In this document: positions 1-8,450 of the stretch, in pieces | How the letters are laid out: each line of letters begins with the position of its first letter | Numbering within the stretch: position 1 is the stretch's first letter | Position numbers and translations under genes: made by a program | Source of the DNA: Thermotogota bacterium | GTDB taxonomy: Bacteria > Thermotogota > Thermotogae > Thermotogales > DSM-5069 | DNA: 64,000 bases | Direction: 5' to 3' | Assembly: GCA_029551145.1 (NCBI GenBank) | Contig: JAKPGA010000032.1 | Span: forward strand, 34,698 to 98,697 | The notes under the pieces: model-generated | Seen by the model: only the letters and a program-made list of their open reading frames with translations | The model's database searches: none | What the model was told of the DNA's origin: nothing

Positions 1-276
1 CACAACCGCTATGCTGTTTGCCGACGCGCGTTTGAAGGCATCGATCATTATCAGAAGCTCCATGAGATTCTCATTCACAGGAGGTGAAAAGGACTGCAAC
101 ACAAAGACATCGTGACCTCTGACCGTCTCGTTTATCTTGACATTGATTTCCCCGTCTGAGAAACGAGAAACCTGACAGTCTCCAAGTCTCATCCCCAGGT
201 AGTCAGCAACACGTTTGGCAAGCTCGGGGTTTGAATTGCCGGCGAAAAACTTCAGATCATTCCGTTGAAAAGGCAT
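1..276 (-). CDS. prs: Ribose-phosphate pyrophosphokinase, N-terminal part (runs off the left edge)
   Basis: The first 92 codons of PRPP synthase read leftward from an ATG at 276-274; the rest lies outside the window. The enzyme makes PRPP from ribose 5-phosphate and ATP for nucleotide, His and Trp synthesis. The visible part has the family's N-terminal [11 protein letters not shown] segment, then [18 protein letters not shown] and [16 protein letters not shown], which form the first subdomain and allosteric interface. The start overlaps the glmU stop by one base (TGATG), so the two genes are translationally coupled; glmU-prs is a common bacterial pair. The product is clear; C-terminal completeness cannot be judged. 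Confidence 0.93.
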   Translation of the reverse strand, partial: MPFQRNDLKFFAGNSNPELAKRVADYLGMRLGDCQVSRFSDGEINVKINETVRGHDVFVLQSFSPPVNENLMELLIMIDAFKRASANSIAVV

Positions 277-1628
277 CAGCCTTCCTCCTTTTGTCTTTTC
301 TTCAAGACCCAATTCAGCTTGTTTTCTTGCCTTGCCCTTGCTATTGCCAGACTCCACTCAGGTACATCTTGGGTTATCGTCGAACCAGCAGCAACAAAAG
401 CACCTTTCTTGATCTTGACAGGCGCAACCAGCGCTGTATTACTTCCGATAAAGACCTGATCTTCTATCACCGTTTGGTTCTTCTTCTTGCCATCAAAGTT
501 GCACGTTATGGTACCCGCACCTATATTAACATCCTCACCAATCTGTGAATCTCCAAGGTATGTCAGGTGTTGTGCCTTCGTGTTCGAACCCACCTTAGAA
601 TTTTTCACTTCTACAAAGTTCCCGATCTTGACCTTAGAGTATAAGACAGTTCCCTCTCTCAGTCTGCTGAACGGGCCAACCGAAACACCACTCATTATGT
701 GAGCGCCTGTACATTCTGATCTCACAACAGTAACTTCATTTTCTATCACACAGTTCAAGATACGAGTCATGGGACCTATCACACAGTCTTCACCGATAAC
801 GGTTTCACCCATTATGAAAGTCATTGGATGCACAATGGTGTCTCTACCAATCTTAACATTAGCATCGATGTATGTGGTCGAAGGATCAACAATCGTTACA
901 CCTTCGAGCATGAGTTTTTCAAGTATACGTCTTCTTTGTATGTTTTCGGCTTCTGCGAGTTGAATCCTGTTGTTTATCCCAGAAAATTCTTCGCTTTTCA
1001 TACCTCTGTACACATTGACCTTTTCAAGTAGACCAACGGCATCTGTGAGGTAATACTCCCTCTTTCGATTTTCACAGCTTATTTTCGGTAGTACCTCCAG
1101 AAGCTTCTTACCGTTGAAAACATATACACCAGTGTTTATCTCCTTTATCCTTTTTTCGTCTTGCGAGGCATCGAATTCTTCCACTATCTTGATGAATTTC
1201 CCCGAGCTGTCCTTGACGATTCTCCCATATCCCGTGGGATTGTCCATTTCAACCGAAACGACCGTAACGTCGTAGTCACCAGAACGATGTGCCTTTACAA
1301 CCTCACGCAGTGTTTCTTGGCTTAACAACGGCATATCTCCGTACACAACAAGCACCTCGTCATTGGGGTCTATGAAACTCTTCGCGCTCATCACCGCGTG
1401 TGCTGTTCCAAGTTGTTCACTCTGGTAGGCAATCTGCACACCATCTGGAAGCACTTGCTTGACAAGATCTGCCTGATGACCGACCACCACACACAGTTTA
1501 TCTGCCACACTTGAAACCGCATCTAAAACCCATTGAATCATCGGCTTACCGCACAAGTGGTGGACAACCTTTGGATATTTTGATTTCATTCTGCTACTTA
1601 TCCCTGCCGCAAGTATCAGCCCCACCAT
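276..1628 (-). CDS. glmU: Bifunctional UDP-N-acetylglucosamine pyrophosphorylase / GlcN-1-P N-acetyltransferase
   Basis: A 450-residue cytoplasmic enzyme making UDP-GlcNAc for peptidoglycan. The N-terminal uridyltransferase signature [15 protein letters not shown] (about residues 6-20) is followed by [11 protein letters not shown] and the VVYGDMPLL metal/substrate loop. The C-terminal half is a left-handed beta-helix of hexapeptide repeats with the acetyltransferase site [10 protein letters not shown] and [13 protein letters not shown]. Length is normal for the family and both active sites look intact. It lies 13 nt after priA and is coupled to prs, in a long minus-strand housekeeping run. 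Confidence 0.96.
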   Translation of the reverse strand: MVGLILAAGISSRMKSKYPKVVHHLCGKPMIQWVLDAVSSVADKLCVVVGHQADLVKQVLPDGVQIAYQSEQLGTAHAVMSAKSFIDPNDEVLVVYGDMPLLSQETLREVVKAHRSGDYDVTVVSVEMDNPTGYGRIVKDSSGKFIKIVEEFDASQDEKRIKEINTGVYVFNGKKLLEVLPKISCENRKREYYLTDAVGLLEKVNVYRGMKSEEFSGINNRIQLAEAENIQRRRILEKLMLEGVTIVDPSTTYIDANVKIGRDTIVHPMTFIMGETVIGEDCVIGPMTRILNCVIENEVTVVRSECTGAHIMSGVSVGPFSRLREGTVLYSKVKIGNFVEVKNSKVGSNTKAQHLTYLGDSQIGEDVNIGAGTITCNFDGKKKNQTVIEDQVFIGSNTALVAPVKIKKGAFVAAGSTITQDVPEWSLAIARARQENKLNWVLKKRQKEEG

Positions 1629-1641
1629 GATCTCAGCCCCT

Positions 1642-3837
1642 TCACCACAGATGTGGAGGATTCACAAAAACTCTCCAACCTTTCTTTCCAAGCCTCAAGA
1701 ATATTTCATCCAGCTTCAGCAACGTCCTTTCAAGTGCATCTGTTTTGATCAAGAAATGAAATCTGTACTTACCCTGTAACTTGAAAATCGGATGTTCGAC
1801 TGGTCCAAGAACCTTTTCCTGGCCAAGCGAATTTGTACAGGAATTCACTATTTCCCAACCTATTGCCGGCTCTTCACTCTCGAGAACCACTTGAATCAAG
1901 TCGCTGAATGGTGGGTAATCCAAATCCTTCCTCTTTTGTAACTCTTTGAGGTAAAATTCTTCTGTATTCGATGTAAACAGATCTTTTATTACATCGTTTT
2001 CAACCTCACTGGTTTGAACAATCATTTTGCCGTTTTTCACCATCTCGCTTCCCTGATAAAGTTGCTGGAAAACATGGACTCTGAAATTGTAGTCAGGTTG
2101 AAACAGCAGTCCATCAAGATCCAAAAATGCCAACAGTCCAATCCTTGCAAGCCTTAATCCGTGTAAAATCACTCTTGTGCCTACCAAGATATCTATCTGT
2201 CCCTGTTCAAATTCGAGAAATCGATGAAGCATCAATGAGTAATTCACTTCATCACTGTCGACTCTGGCGACCCGGGCCGATGGAAAATGATATCTGAGAA
2301 TCTTCTCTATTCTTTCTGTTCCGTACCCCTTTGGATACAGCGCACGCGTTCCACATTTGGGGCACAAATCGTTGACAGGTTCAGTGTGTCCACACTGATG
2401 ACACTTATACACATTCGCAGACCTGTGAAAAGACATTGCCACGTCACACTTTGGGCACAAAACCGTATATCCACACACCGCACAGGTGATGAATGGTGCA
2501 TAGCCCTTCCTTCTAACCACCACGACGATACCTCTGTCACTTTCAAGAGAATCTCTCATTTCACTGATCAATTCATCGCTGACAAAACTGGTCTGTCTTC
2601 TCATATCGATGACAGACACCTTTTTTGGTTCATCCGGGATGATGAAAGTTCTTGATTTGTCTAAGTTTAGATGGTCGATGAGACGACCGGTTGCAGAAGA
2701 CAATATGATCGGTATCTTCTTTAAAAGAGCCTTCTTCTTCGCCATCTCAACAGCGTCATATACAGGCTCATCAAACTGATAATAACTGTCATCTTCATCA
2801 TTTTCGACAACCACAAGTCCAAGATTTCTCACTGGCAAAAAAACTCCAATTCTGGTGCTTACAAAAACCACAGGTTCTTCTTTGAGCGCATTGAACCAAG
2901 TTACCGCCCTTTGAGACTTGGACAACCCCCCGTGATAAACGCAGACCTTTGTGGCAAGAGATCTTTGAAGCATTCCTGTGAGATAAGGTATCTGCGAAGA
3001 AAGCGGAACAAGGTACAGCACCGACTTTCCTTCGTTGAGAGTATGCTTCAGGACATTGAAGATAGCCTTGAATCTCTTCTCAACTGATCCCTTGAACACC
3101 AACCACTCCTTAGGTTCAAGGACATCTGGCAAGGATAGTCCATCATACTCAAGAGCAAAGTTGTGAAACAGAGGAGCATCTGTAAATCTTATCAAACCCT
3201 TTTTCTCCATCTTTCTAAGTCGTTCAGTACCAACGCCCGTTGCCTCAAGCAGCTGACCAACCGTGGCACCTTCCGCTGACAAGAGGTAATTGATAACATC
3301 ATATTCCTCCGGTGTCCTCGCAAGAGAGAGCGCATTGCCGATTGGAAGGTTGAGAACTACAAAGAGATCTTTCAGTCTGGGCCTTGGGGTTTTCATCGCA
3401 GCAACTCGGCGCAGTCTCACATAACCTTTTCTCAAATAAGCATCAAGGGTTTTTTCACCATAGGTTGAAAGAAAGTCTTCGAGCTTCAGATAGCCCAGGT
3501 TTAACAACTCTGAGGCTGGTTCAACAAATGTTTCTGTATACTCATCAACAAACGAAGGGATCATCATATCAAAGAGTTGCCCTATGGGAGAATAGAAATG
3601 TTCGGAAGACCATTTGATCATCTCAACGTCGTGAATCGATAAAAAACTCGAACCATCTATTCTTTCCGATATAGGCTTAACAGAAAGCTTAGATTGAGCC
3701 GTTCCCAATACATATGCCACGGTGTTTCTGTTGTTGAAATCAACGAGGACTCTTTCTCCTAATTCAAGCTCACCCTGAAAGGAGTAGAAAAATGTCTTTC
3801 TCAGTGGAATTTTCGATATCGCAACCTCGTATACCAT
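1642..3837 (-). CDS. priA: PriA-like primosomal protein with decayed helicase motifs
   Basis: 731 residues from the ATG at 3837 (an in-frame TTG sits at 3840). The order is that of PriA: N-terminal DNA-binding region, winged-helix region, helicase core, then the zinc-binding insert (CAVCGYTVLCPKCD, CHQCGH, CPKCG; eight Cys, around residues 455-500) and the C-terminal domain. PriA normally restarts collapsed replication forks. Here the ATPase signatures are gone: the GSGKT loop is replaced by FKGSVEKRF (about 248-256), the DEEH box by ENDEDD (about 343-348), and the arginine-finger GRAGR motif is not present after QLYQ. Flanking helicase landmarks (YHGGLS, STRIGVFLPVRNLG, SSAT) survive. I infer a structural or DNA-binding primosome protein without ATPase activity. 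Confidence 0.88.
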   Translation of the reverse strand: MVYEVAISKIPLRKTFFYSFQGELELGERVLVDFNNRNTVAYVLGTAQSKLSVKPISERIDGSSFLSIHDVEMIKWSSEHFYSPIGQLFDMMIPSFVDEYTETFVEPASELLNLGYLKLEDFLSTYGEKTLDAYLRKGYVRLRRVAAMKTPRPRLKDLFVVLNLPIGNALSLARTPEEYDVINYLLSAEGATVGQLLEATGVGTERLRKMEKKGLIRFTDAPLFHNFALEYDGLSLPDVLEPKEWLVFKGSVEKRFKAIFNVLKHTLNEGKSVLYLVPLSSQIPYLTGMLQRSLATKVCVYHGGLSKSQRAVTWFNALKEEPVVFVSTRIGVFLPVRNLGLVVVENDEDDSYYQFDEPVYDAVEMAKKKALLKKIPIILSSATGRLIDHLNLDKSRTFIIPDEPKKVSVIDMRRQTSFVSDELISEMRDSLESDRGIVVVVRRKGYAPFITCAVCGYTVLCPKCDVAMSFHRSANVYKCHQCGHTEPVNDLCPKCGTRALYPKGYGTERIEKILRYHFPSARVARVDSDEVNYSLMLHRFLEFEQGQIDILVGTRVILHGLRLARIGLLAFLDLDGLLFQPDYNFRVHVFQQLYQGSEMVKNGKMIVQTSEVENDVIKDLFTSNTEEFYLKELQKRKDLDYPPFSDLIQVVLESEEPAIGWEIVNSCTNSLGQEKVLGPVEHPIFKLQGKYRFHFLIKTDALERTLLKLDEIFLRLGKKGWRVFVNPPHLW

Positions 3838-3843
3838 CAAAAA

Positions 3844-4062
3844 TCATCCGTTTTTGCGCTTCCAGATGATTTTCTCGCCCGATGTTATTGAATGAAGTGC
3901 TTCAGGCAGTTGCAGGGGGAATTTCTCGACGATCTCGACTATCAAGTCCTGTGGAATAGAGGTTTCCACCCAGATTTCGACAATATCCACATCGTAACGT
4001 TCGCGCTGAACAATCCCACCGAGAGCCTTCTCGATGGCCTTCGCATACCGTTCATACACCAC
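3844..4062 (-). CDS. Small hypothetical protein
   Basis: 72 residues from a GTG at 4062, with GGAGGA eight bases upstream; that Shine-Dalgarno overlaps the end of pyrR, and only 2 nt separate the two genes. It is an alpha/beta-looking soluble protein: YAKAIEKALGGIV helix, then VDIVEIWVETSIPQ, a hydrophobic IVEIVEKFPLQLPEAL stretch and a basic tail IIWKRKNG. No signal peptide, membrane segment or catalytic motif is visible and I do not recognise the family. Position between pyrR and priA, tight spacing and the strong ribosome binding site support a real gene. Confidence 0.7.
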   Translation of the reverse strand: MVYERYAKAIEKALGGIVQRERYDVDIVEIWVETSIPQDLIVEIVEKFPLQLPEALHSITSGEKIIWKRKNG

Positions 4063-4064
4063 AG

Positions 4065-4598
4065 TTATTCCTCCAAGTGAACTATGTAAACGGCATCTTC
4101 GCCGTCCACTTCTTTCAAAGCCACATTAATCCTTTCTCGATTCTTAGAGGTAGGTAGATTCTTGCCAACAAAATCTGGCCTTATCGGTAATTCTCTGTGT
4201 CCTCTGTCAACAAGCACAGCGAGTTGAACACAACGAGGTCTTCCGCGGTCTGAAATGGCATCAAGCGCCGCACGAACTGTACGTCCTGTGAAGAGTACAT
4301 CGTCGACTAACACAATAGTCTTATCGTCTATTGAAAAATCTATCTTCGTCCTGTCCTCGTTGGTACGTCTCTCATCGTCCCTGTATGGTCCGACATCCAA
4401 TTCGCCAACTGGTGGTTGTTTACCTTCTATCAATCCCACGAAATCGGCAAGCCTTTTCGCCAAAAACACCCCACGCGTTATAATACCAACAAAAGCTATT
4501 CCACCAACACCACAGTTCTTCTCGACAATCTCGTGGGCCATTCTCATCAAAGATCTTCTTATTTCATCAGCACTCAATACTTTGATCTTGCTCACCAT
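4065..4598 (-). CDS. pyrR: PyrR: pyrimidine operon regulator / uracil phosphoribosyltransferase
   Basis: 177 residues from ATG 4598. PyrR proteins bind pyr mRNA in a UMP-dependent way to attenuate pyrimidine genes and have weak UPRT activity. The type I PRTase signature IVLVDDVLFTGRTVRAALDA (about residues 92-111) binds PRPP, and RGHRELPIRPDFVGKNLPT near the C-terminus is typical of PyrR. The open frame continues 10 codons further upstream, but family starts fit ATG 4598, which overlaps the stop of the preceding envelope-protein gene by 7 nt. No pyr genes and no PyrR binding loop were recognised nearby, so its targets are probably elsewhere. Confidence 0.93.
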   Translation of the reverse strand: MVSKIKVLSADEIRRSLMRMAHEIVEKNCGVGGIAFVGIITRGVFLAKRLADFVGLIEGKQPPVGELDVGPYRDDERRTNEDRTKIDFSIDDKTIVLVDDVLFTGRTVRAALDAISDRGRPRCVQLAVLVDRGHRELPIRPDFVGKNLPTSKNRERINVALKEVDGEDAVYIVHLEE

Positions 4599-5437
4599 TT
4601 TATTCCAACACGGAAATCTATGTGCCAATCGTAGCTTAACTCATTGAAAAGATCAGATCCACTTTGCTTTGAAAACGGGTAATACACAGAGACACCGAGA
4701 TTGAAGTCTCCAATCTGCACATCTCCACCAAAATCCAAAGACAGGCTACCCTTTGAAGTCTCCGGGGCATAGAAAAACGGTACCGCGAAGTACAGGTTCA
4801 CAGGTAAAAGGTTCAGCTGAGCACCTGGGGCAAAGTTCCAAAACTCATTTGAGACATACATCGCATCAAAGGAGAATTTCATCTGGTCGAATTCCAATGA
4901 TATCCCAGCTCCGATATCTGCTTTGTTCATCAAATCGGAATCGGAAGACCAAACTCTGAATTTCTTAACGGCTATACTGTAATAAGCATAGCCATCTTCC
5001 ACGAACTTTCCTCTGACTCCAACATCTATGAAAACAGAGTAATTCTCCACACTGCTCTCTTTGATCCGTTCCAACCCTATGTTCAACCCGAGATCTACAT
5101 TCCCTGACCTACCAGCCACTCCGTAAAGAAAACCCAGTCTTTCTTTGTTCAAATCACTGAAATCACTCGACAAACTCAAAACCCCTGCTAAAGAATCCTT
5201 TGCAGGCTGGATCAAAGAAACTGAGAAACTGCGTACATTACTTGTACCAAACCTCAGAGTATTGGATATCAAGAGCTGGCGTAGTTCATTTTCCACGATA
5301 CCTGCAGGATTTGCTCTGAAAGCCCATGGACCCGTTGCTCCCACATATCGCCCATCTCCAGCAAAATCGATGATATCACCTAAGCACAGGATCGTTAACA
5401 GAATCATCGCGAAGCTTACCACCCTCACCTTTGACAT
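4592..5437 (-). CDS. Exported beta-barrel-like envelope protein
   Basis: 281 residues from ATG 5437, chosen because GGGAGGTGAT lies 7 nt upstream. An N-terminal basic stretch (SKVRVV) and hydrophobic core (SFAMILLTILCLG) make a signal peptide. The mature part alternates polar and hydrophobic residues with many Gly, Asp and aromatic residues (e.g. DVGVRGKFVEDGYAYYSIAV, SLDFGGDVQIGDFNLGVSVY) and ends in an aromatic residue (VGIKW), as outer-membrane beta-barrels do. The opening DFAGDGRYVGATGPWAFRAN resembles PorV/UPF0164-like proteins. In Thermotogae such a protein would sit in the toga. Its 5' end lies inside tgt (62 nt overlap). The function is not known. Confidence 0.72.
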   Translation of the reverse strand: MSKVRVVSFAMILLTILCLGDIIDFAGDGRYVGATGPWAFRANPAGIVENELRQLLISNTLRFGTSNVRSFSVSLIQPAKDSLAGVLSLSSDFSDLNKERLGFLYGVAGRSGNVDLGLNIGLERIKESSVENYSVFIDVGVRGKFVEDGYAYYSIAVKKFRVWSSDSDLMNKADIGAGISLEFDQMKFSFDAMYVSNEFWNFAPGAQLNLLPVNLYFAVPFFYAPETSKGSLSLDFGGDVQIGDFNLGVSVYYPFSKQSGSDLFNELSYDWHIDFRVGIKW

Positions 5438-6557
5438 ACGAATCAATCACCTCCCTCTTCAAATCCGTAAAAGTCCCATCACAGATCGATCGTCTCAACC
5501 GTTCCATAAATCTCATCATGAATCGCAAATTGTGGTGTGTCAGCAAGATACCGCCTAAGACCTCTCCTCGATCCAAAAGATGATGCACATACGACCTGGA
5601 ATAATTCCTACAAACTGCACAGTCACATTCCTCTTCTATTGGGTTCAAATCGCTCTTAAACCGCGCAGCTTTGATGTTCAATCTGCCACTGAAGGTCAAC
5701 GCAGTGCCATGCCTTGCAAGTCTCGTCGGAAAAACACTGTCGAACATATCAACTCCCATTTCCACAAGATGAACTATCAACTCTGGCGACCCACCACCCA
5801 TGAAATACCTTGGCTTTTCAAATGGTAAAGATTCTACCGTGACTCCGGTCAGGTGCAGTGTTTTTTCGAACTCCTCTCCAAGACTCAGTCCTCCGATTGC
5901 AAAACCATCAAAGGGCGACTCAGCAAGCTCTTGCGCACTCAGTCGCCTGAGGTCATCATAAACTCCACCTTGTGCTATTGCAAACAGCATCTGTCCATCG
6001 TTGACGCCGTATTTCAAACATCTCTGTGCCCATTGCTTGGTTCGTTTCAAAGACACAACGGCTTCTTTGTAACTATCATCAGTGCTCGGACAATGATCGA
6101 GAACCATAACAATATCCGAACCGAGTACTCTCTGTATCTCGATAGAAAGCTCTGGTGTCAAAAACAACTTTGACCCATCAACTGGCGATCTTATCAAAAC
6201 ACCATCGTCATTTATCTCACGTAGATCCCTGAGGCTGAAAACCTGAAATCCTCCACTATCAGTAAGTATACCACCATCCCAGTGCATAAAGCCATGTAAA
6301 CCACCATGGAGTTTTATCACATCCAATCCCGGTTTGACCATTAGATGATAAGAGTTTCCCAGCAAAATCCCGACTCCTATCTCTCTCAGATCATCTGATC
6401 GCATCAATTTAACATTTGCGTTTGTTCCGACGGGCATGAAAATTGGAGTGTCAAAAACTCCGTGCGATGTGTGAAGCTTACCAACACGACTCTGCCCACT
6501 ACGAAATACTATTTCAAGCCCCAATGCCTGATCTCTGTGAAACAATTTCTCTGACAC
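5376..6557 (-). CDS. tgt: tRNA-guanine(34) transglycosylase (queuosine synthesis)
   Basis: 393 residues. Exchanges G34 for preQ1 in GUN-anticodon tRNAs. The sequence has GVFDTPIFMPVGT, the nucleophile-side LTDSGGFQVFSL, the catalytic-Asp segment VMVLDHCP, GFAIGGLSLGE for substrate binding, and the zinc site CDCAVC...HHL near residues 312-333. Start is GTG 6557 (GAGGAG just upstream), giving a 44-nt overlap with the preceding cyclodeaminase-family gene; an in-frame TTG at 6545 is an alternative. The C-terminus runs about 20 residues past the usual end (VKGEGGKLRDDSVNDPVLR), and that tail is encoded in DNA shared with the start of the downstream envelope gene. Confidence 0.95.
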   Translation of the reverse strand: MSEKLFHRDQALGLEIVFRSGQSRVGKLHTSHGVFDTPIFMPVGTNANVKLMRSDDLREIGVGILLGNSYHLMVKPGLDVIKLHGGLHGFMHWDGGILTDSGGFQVFSLRDLREINDDGVLIRSPVDGSKLFLTPELSIEIQRVLGSDIVMVLDHCPSTDDSYKEAVVSLKRTKQWAQRCLKYGVNDGQMLFAIAQGGVYDDLRRLSAQELAESPFDGFAIGGLSLGEEFEKTLHLTGVTVESLPFEKPRYFMGGGSPELIVHLVEMGVDMFDSVFPTRLARHGTALTFSGRLNIKAARFKSDLNPIEEECDCAVCRNYSRSYVHHLLDRGEVLGGILLTHHNLRFMMRFMERLRRSICDGTFTDLKREVIDSYVKGEGGKLRDDSVNDPVLR

Positions 6558-7152
6558 TCCTCAGCGCTCCTTCCACTTCACCCGTAAAGGTCCTCAACTC
6601 GTGTATCAAATTCTCGTTGAACTTTTCGTCCTTAATCGATTTCAGATTTATCAAGACATTCGCCTTGGCAGAATTAAAAGCACTCGCAGCAAGTTCAGCT
6701 GCACTTATAACATCAGAGATCGCATTTATGTTTCCCCATTCGGCAACGATTACCGCTTCCTTCAAGATTTCTCTCAAGTGACGGCACACTTCATAGGGTA
6801 CACGTGCGGCTCGTTTAAGAGCTTCCTGAATCGTCTGACTTCTTTTTTCCTTCTCCTCAGGGGTGTTTTTCGGCAGTTTATATGCACTCATGACATCATC
6901 AAAAGCCTTCACATCATGATCTATGTACTCGAGCAACAAAAGACGCTTTTCCTGCATCGTGCTCACGACTTTTTCCATTTGAGCGTGCCACTCAGAGTAA
7001 TCTGGTCTTGCAAGCGTTAGATTGGCAACCATTTCCACCAGTGAGGCAGCCAAGGTACCTACCAATGCACTGACAGCACCACCACCAGGTGTTGGATTTT
7101 TGTCAGATACTCTCTCGACAAATTCTCTTATTGAGAGCTTCGCGAAATTCAT
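6514..7152 (-). CDS. Formiminotransferase-cyclodeaminase family protein (cyclodeaminase/cyclohydrolase domain)
   Basis: 212 residues, all-helical FTCD C-terminal-like family (methenyl-THF cyclohydrolase FchA or formimino-THF cyclodeaminase). Family signatures are PTPGGGAVSALVGTLAASLVEMV (residues about 20-42), KNTPEEKEKRSQTIQEALKRAA, and NINAISDVISAAELAASAFN. Its ATG overlaps the deoC stop as ATGA, with GGGGTGGAGGG upstream. The deoC-FTCD order is, from memory, also seen in Thermotoga maritima. The exact folate substrate cannot be read from sequence; a one-carbon role is likely. Confidence 0.85.
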   Translation of the reverse strand: MNFAKLSIREFVERVSDKNPTPGGGAVSALVGTLAASLVEMVANLTLARPDYSEWHAQMEKVVSTMQEKRLLLLEYIDHDVKAFDDVMSAYKLPKNTPEEKEKRSQTIQEALKRAARVPYEVCRHLREILKEAVIVAEWGNINAISDVISAAELAASAFNSAKANVLINLKSIKDEKFNENLIHELRTFTGEVEGALRSVREIVSQRSGIGA

Positions 7153-7889
7153 CCCTCCACCCCCTCCGAAAGTATTTTGATCGATGAACTTGTACCTATC
7201 CTGCTGGCTCCAGCCTTTATGAGTTCAACAGCCTGTGAAAAACCTTTGATGCCACCAGATGCCTTGACCAAAAGTTTATCGGAGCACCACTTCAAAAGAT
7301 GAACGTCCTGAGTTGTCGCTCCGGCTGTCCCAAAACCGGTTGAAGTTTTCACAAATTGAGCCCCTGCAAGTTCGCTCAACACACACGCTGCTATCTTTTC
7401 CTCGTCGCTCAGATAGCACGTTTCAATTATAACCTTCACAGGTTTGCTTTGAGCGGCTTCGACAACCGAGCGTATGTCTTCATAAACATAAGTCCACTCC
7501 TTTGATTTGAGCATCCCGACATGAATCACCATGTCGATTTCATCGGCACCAAGCTGTACCAATTCAGCTGTTTCCCTCGCTTTAATGAACTGAGTCGTCG
7601 CGCCGAGCGGAAATCCAACCACGCTGACTACCTTCACCTTACTGCCACTCAGTCTATCGACTGCATGCTTGACAAAAGAAGGGTTTACACAGACACCGTA
7701 AAAGCCGTATTTGATAGCCTCATCACACAGCTTTGAGATCTCTTCAACAGTCGCGATTGGTTTTAGCAAAGTATGTTCGATAGACTGCCTCAGCTCATCG
7801 ATCGTTACCTTCCTATCTTTGACTTCAAACTTGTATTCCGTTTTGTATTTCACTATTCTCTCTTCGATCGCATGCTCGATATTGTTCAT
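7149..7889 (-). CDS. deoC: Deoxyribose-phosphate aldolase
   Basis: 246 residues from ATG 7889, supported by GAGGTG seven bases upstream; a longer frame starting at 7910 would run into the HD gene. DERA cleaves 2-deoxyribose 5-phosphate to glyceraldehyde 3-phosphate and acetaldehyde in deoxynucleoside catabolism. Both active-site lysines are visible, in FVKTSTGFGTAGAT (Schiff-base) and LVKASGGIKG, with VVGFPLGATT and EIDMVIHVG of the TIM barrel. There is an N-terminal extension of about 35 residues before IDHTL-like IEHTLLKP, as in other thermophilic DERAs. It sits between an HD hydrolase and the folate gene. Confidence 0.95.
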   Translation of the reverse strand: MNNIEHAIEERIVKYKTEYKFEVKDRKVTIDELRQSIEHTLLKPIATVEEISKLCDEAIKYGFYGVCVNPSFVKHAVDRLSGSKVKVVSVVGFPLGATTQFIKARETAELVQLGADEIDMVIHVGMLKSKEWTYVYEDIRSVVEAAQSKPVKVIIETCYLSDEEKIAACVLSELAGAQFVKTSTGFGTAGATTQDVHLLKWCSDKLLVKASGGIKGFSQAVELIKAGASRIGTSSSIKILSEGVEG

Positions 7890-7899
7890 CAAAACCACC

Positions 7900-8448
7900 T
7901 CACAAACCAAGATCCTTGCTGATTGTCTTCATCGCATCTAAGGAAAGGGACAAGAATTCCTCAAGAGACAACCCCAGCTCTTCACAGCTTTTCATCTGTT
8001 CCCTGCTTGCTCCCTTAGCGAAGAGTTTCTCTTTAAATCTGCGCATCAAAAACTCTGTATCGATAACTGAAAGTGATTTTTCCGGTGTTATCAACGCCGC
8101 TGCAACGATAAAACCTGTCACAGGATCTGCAGCGTAAATGGCTCTTTCCATATTCGTTGCTATTTCTTTCTTCTCACAATGAGCCAATATCGCATCAAGG
8201 ACGGGTCTTGGAAGATCATATTCTTTGAGTAATTCGATGCTTTTGTAACCATGACTACCAGGATCATCCTTGGTATAATCATAGTCAAGATCGTGCAACA
8301 AACCGGCAAGTCCCCAAAGCTCTTCGTCTTCGTTCAGCCTCCGGGCAAGTGCCATCATCACAACTTCGACCGCAAGACAATGCTTGATAAGGTTTTTTGA
8401 CTTCACATGCTTTTTCACAAGTTCAAGTGCTTCCTCTCTTTTCAACAT
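7900..8448 (-). CDS. HD-domain phosphohydrolase
   Basis: 182 residues. The HD metal site is clear: H in IKHCLAVEVVMMAL, HD in LAGLLHDLDYDYTKDD, and a distal H in ILAHCEKKEI; the segment GSHGYKSIELLKEYDLP is typical of small HD hydrolases annotated as HDIG proteins. Likely a metal-dependent nucleotide or phosphate-ester hydrolase; position just before deoC suggests, but does not prove, a nucleotide substrate. It starts 2 nt after the preceding hypothetical gene and ends 10 nt before deoC. No membrane segment. Confidence 0.82.
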   Translation of the reverse strand: MLKREEALELVKKHVKSKNLIKHCLAVEVVMMALARRLNEDEELWGLAGLLHDLDYDYTKDDPGSHGYKSIELLKEYDLPRPVLDAILAHCEKKEIATNMERAIYAADPVTGFIVAAALITPEKSLSVIDTEFLMRRFKEKLFAKGASREQMKSCEELGLSLEEFLSLSLDAMKTISKDLGL

Positions 8449-8450
8449 AG

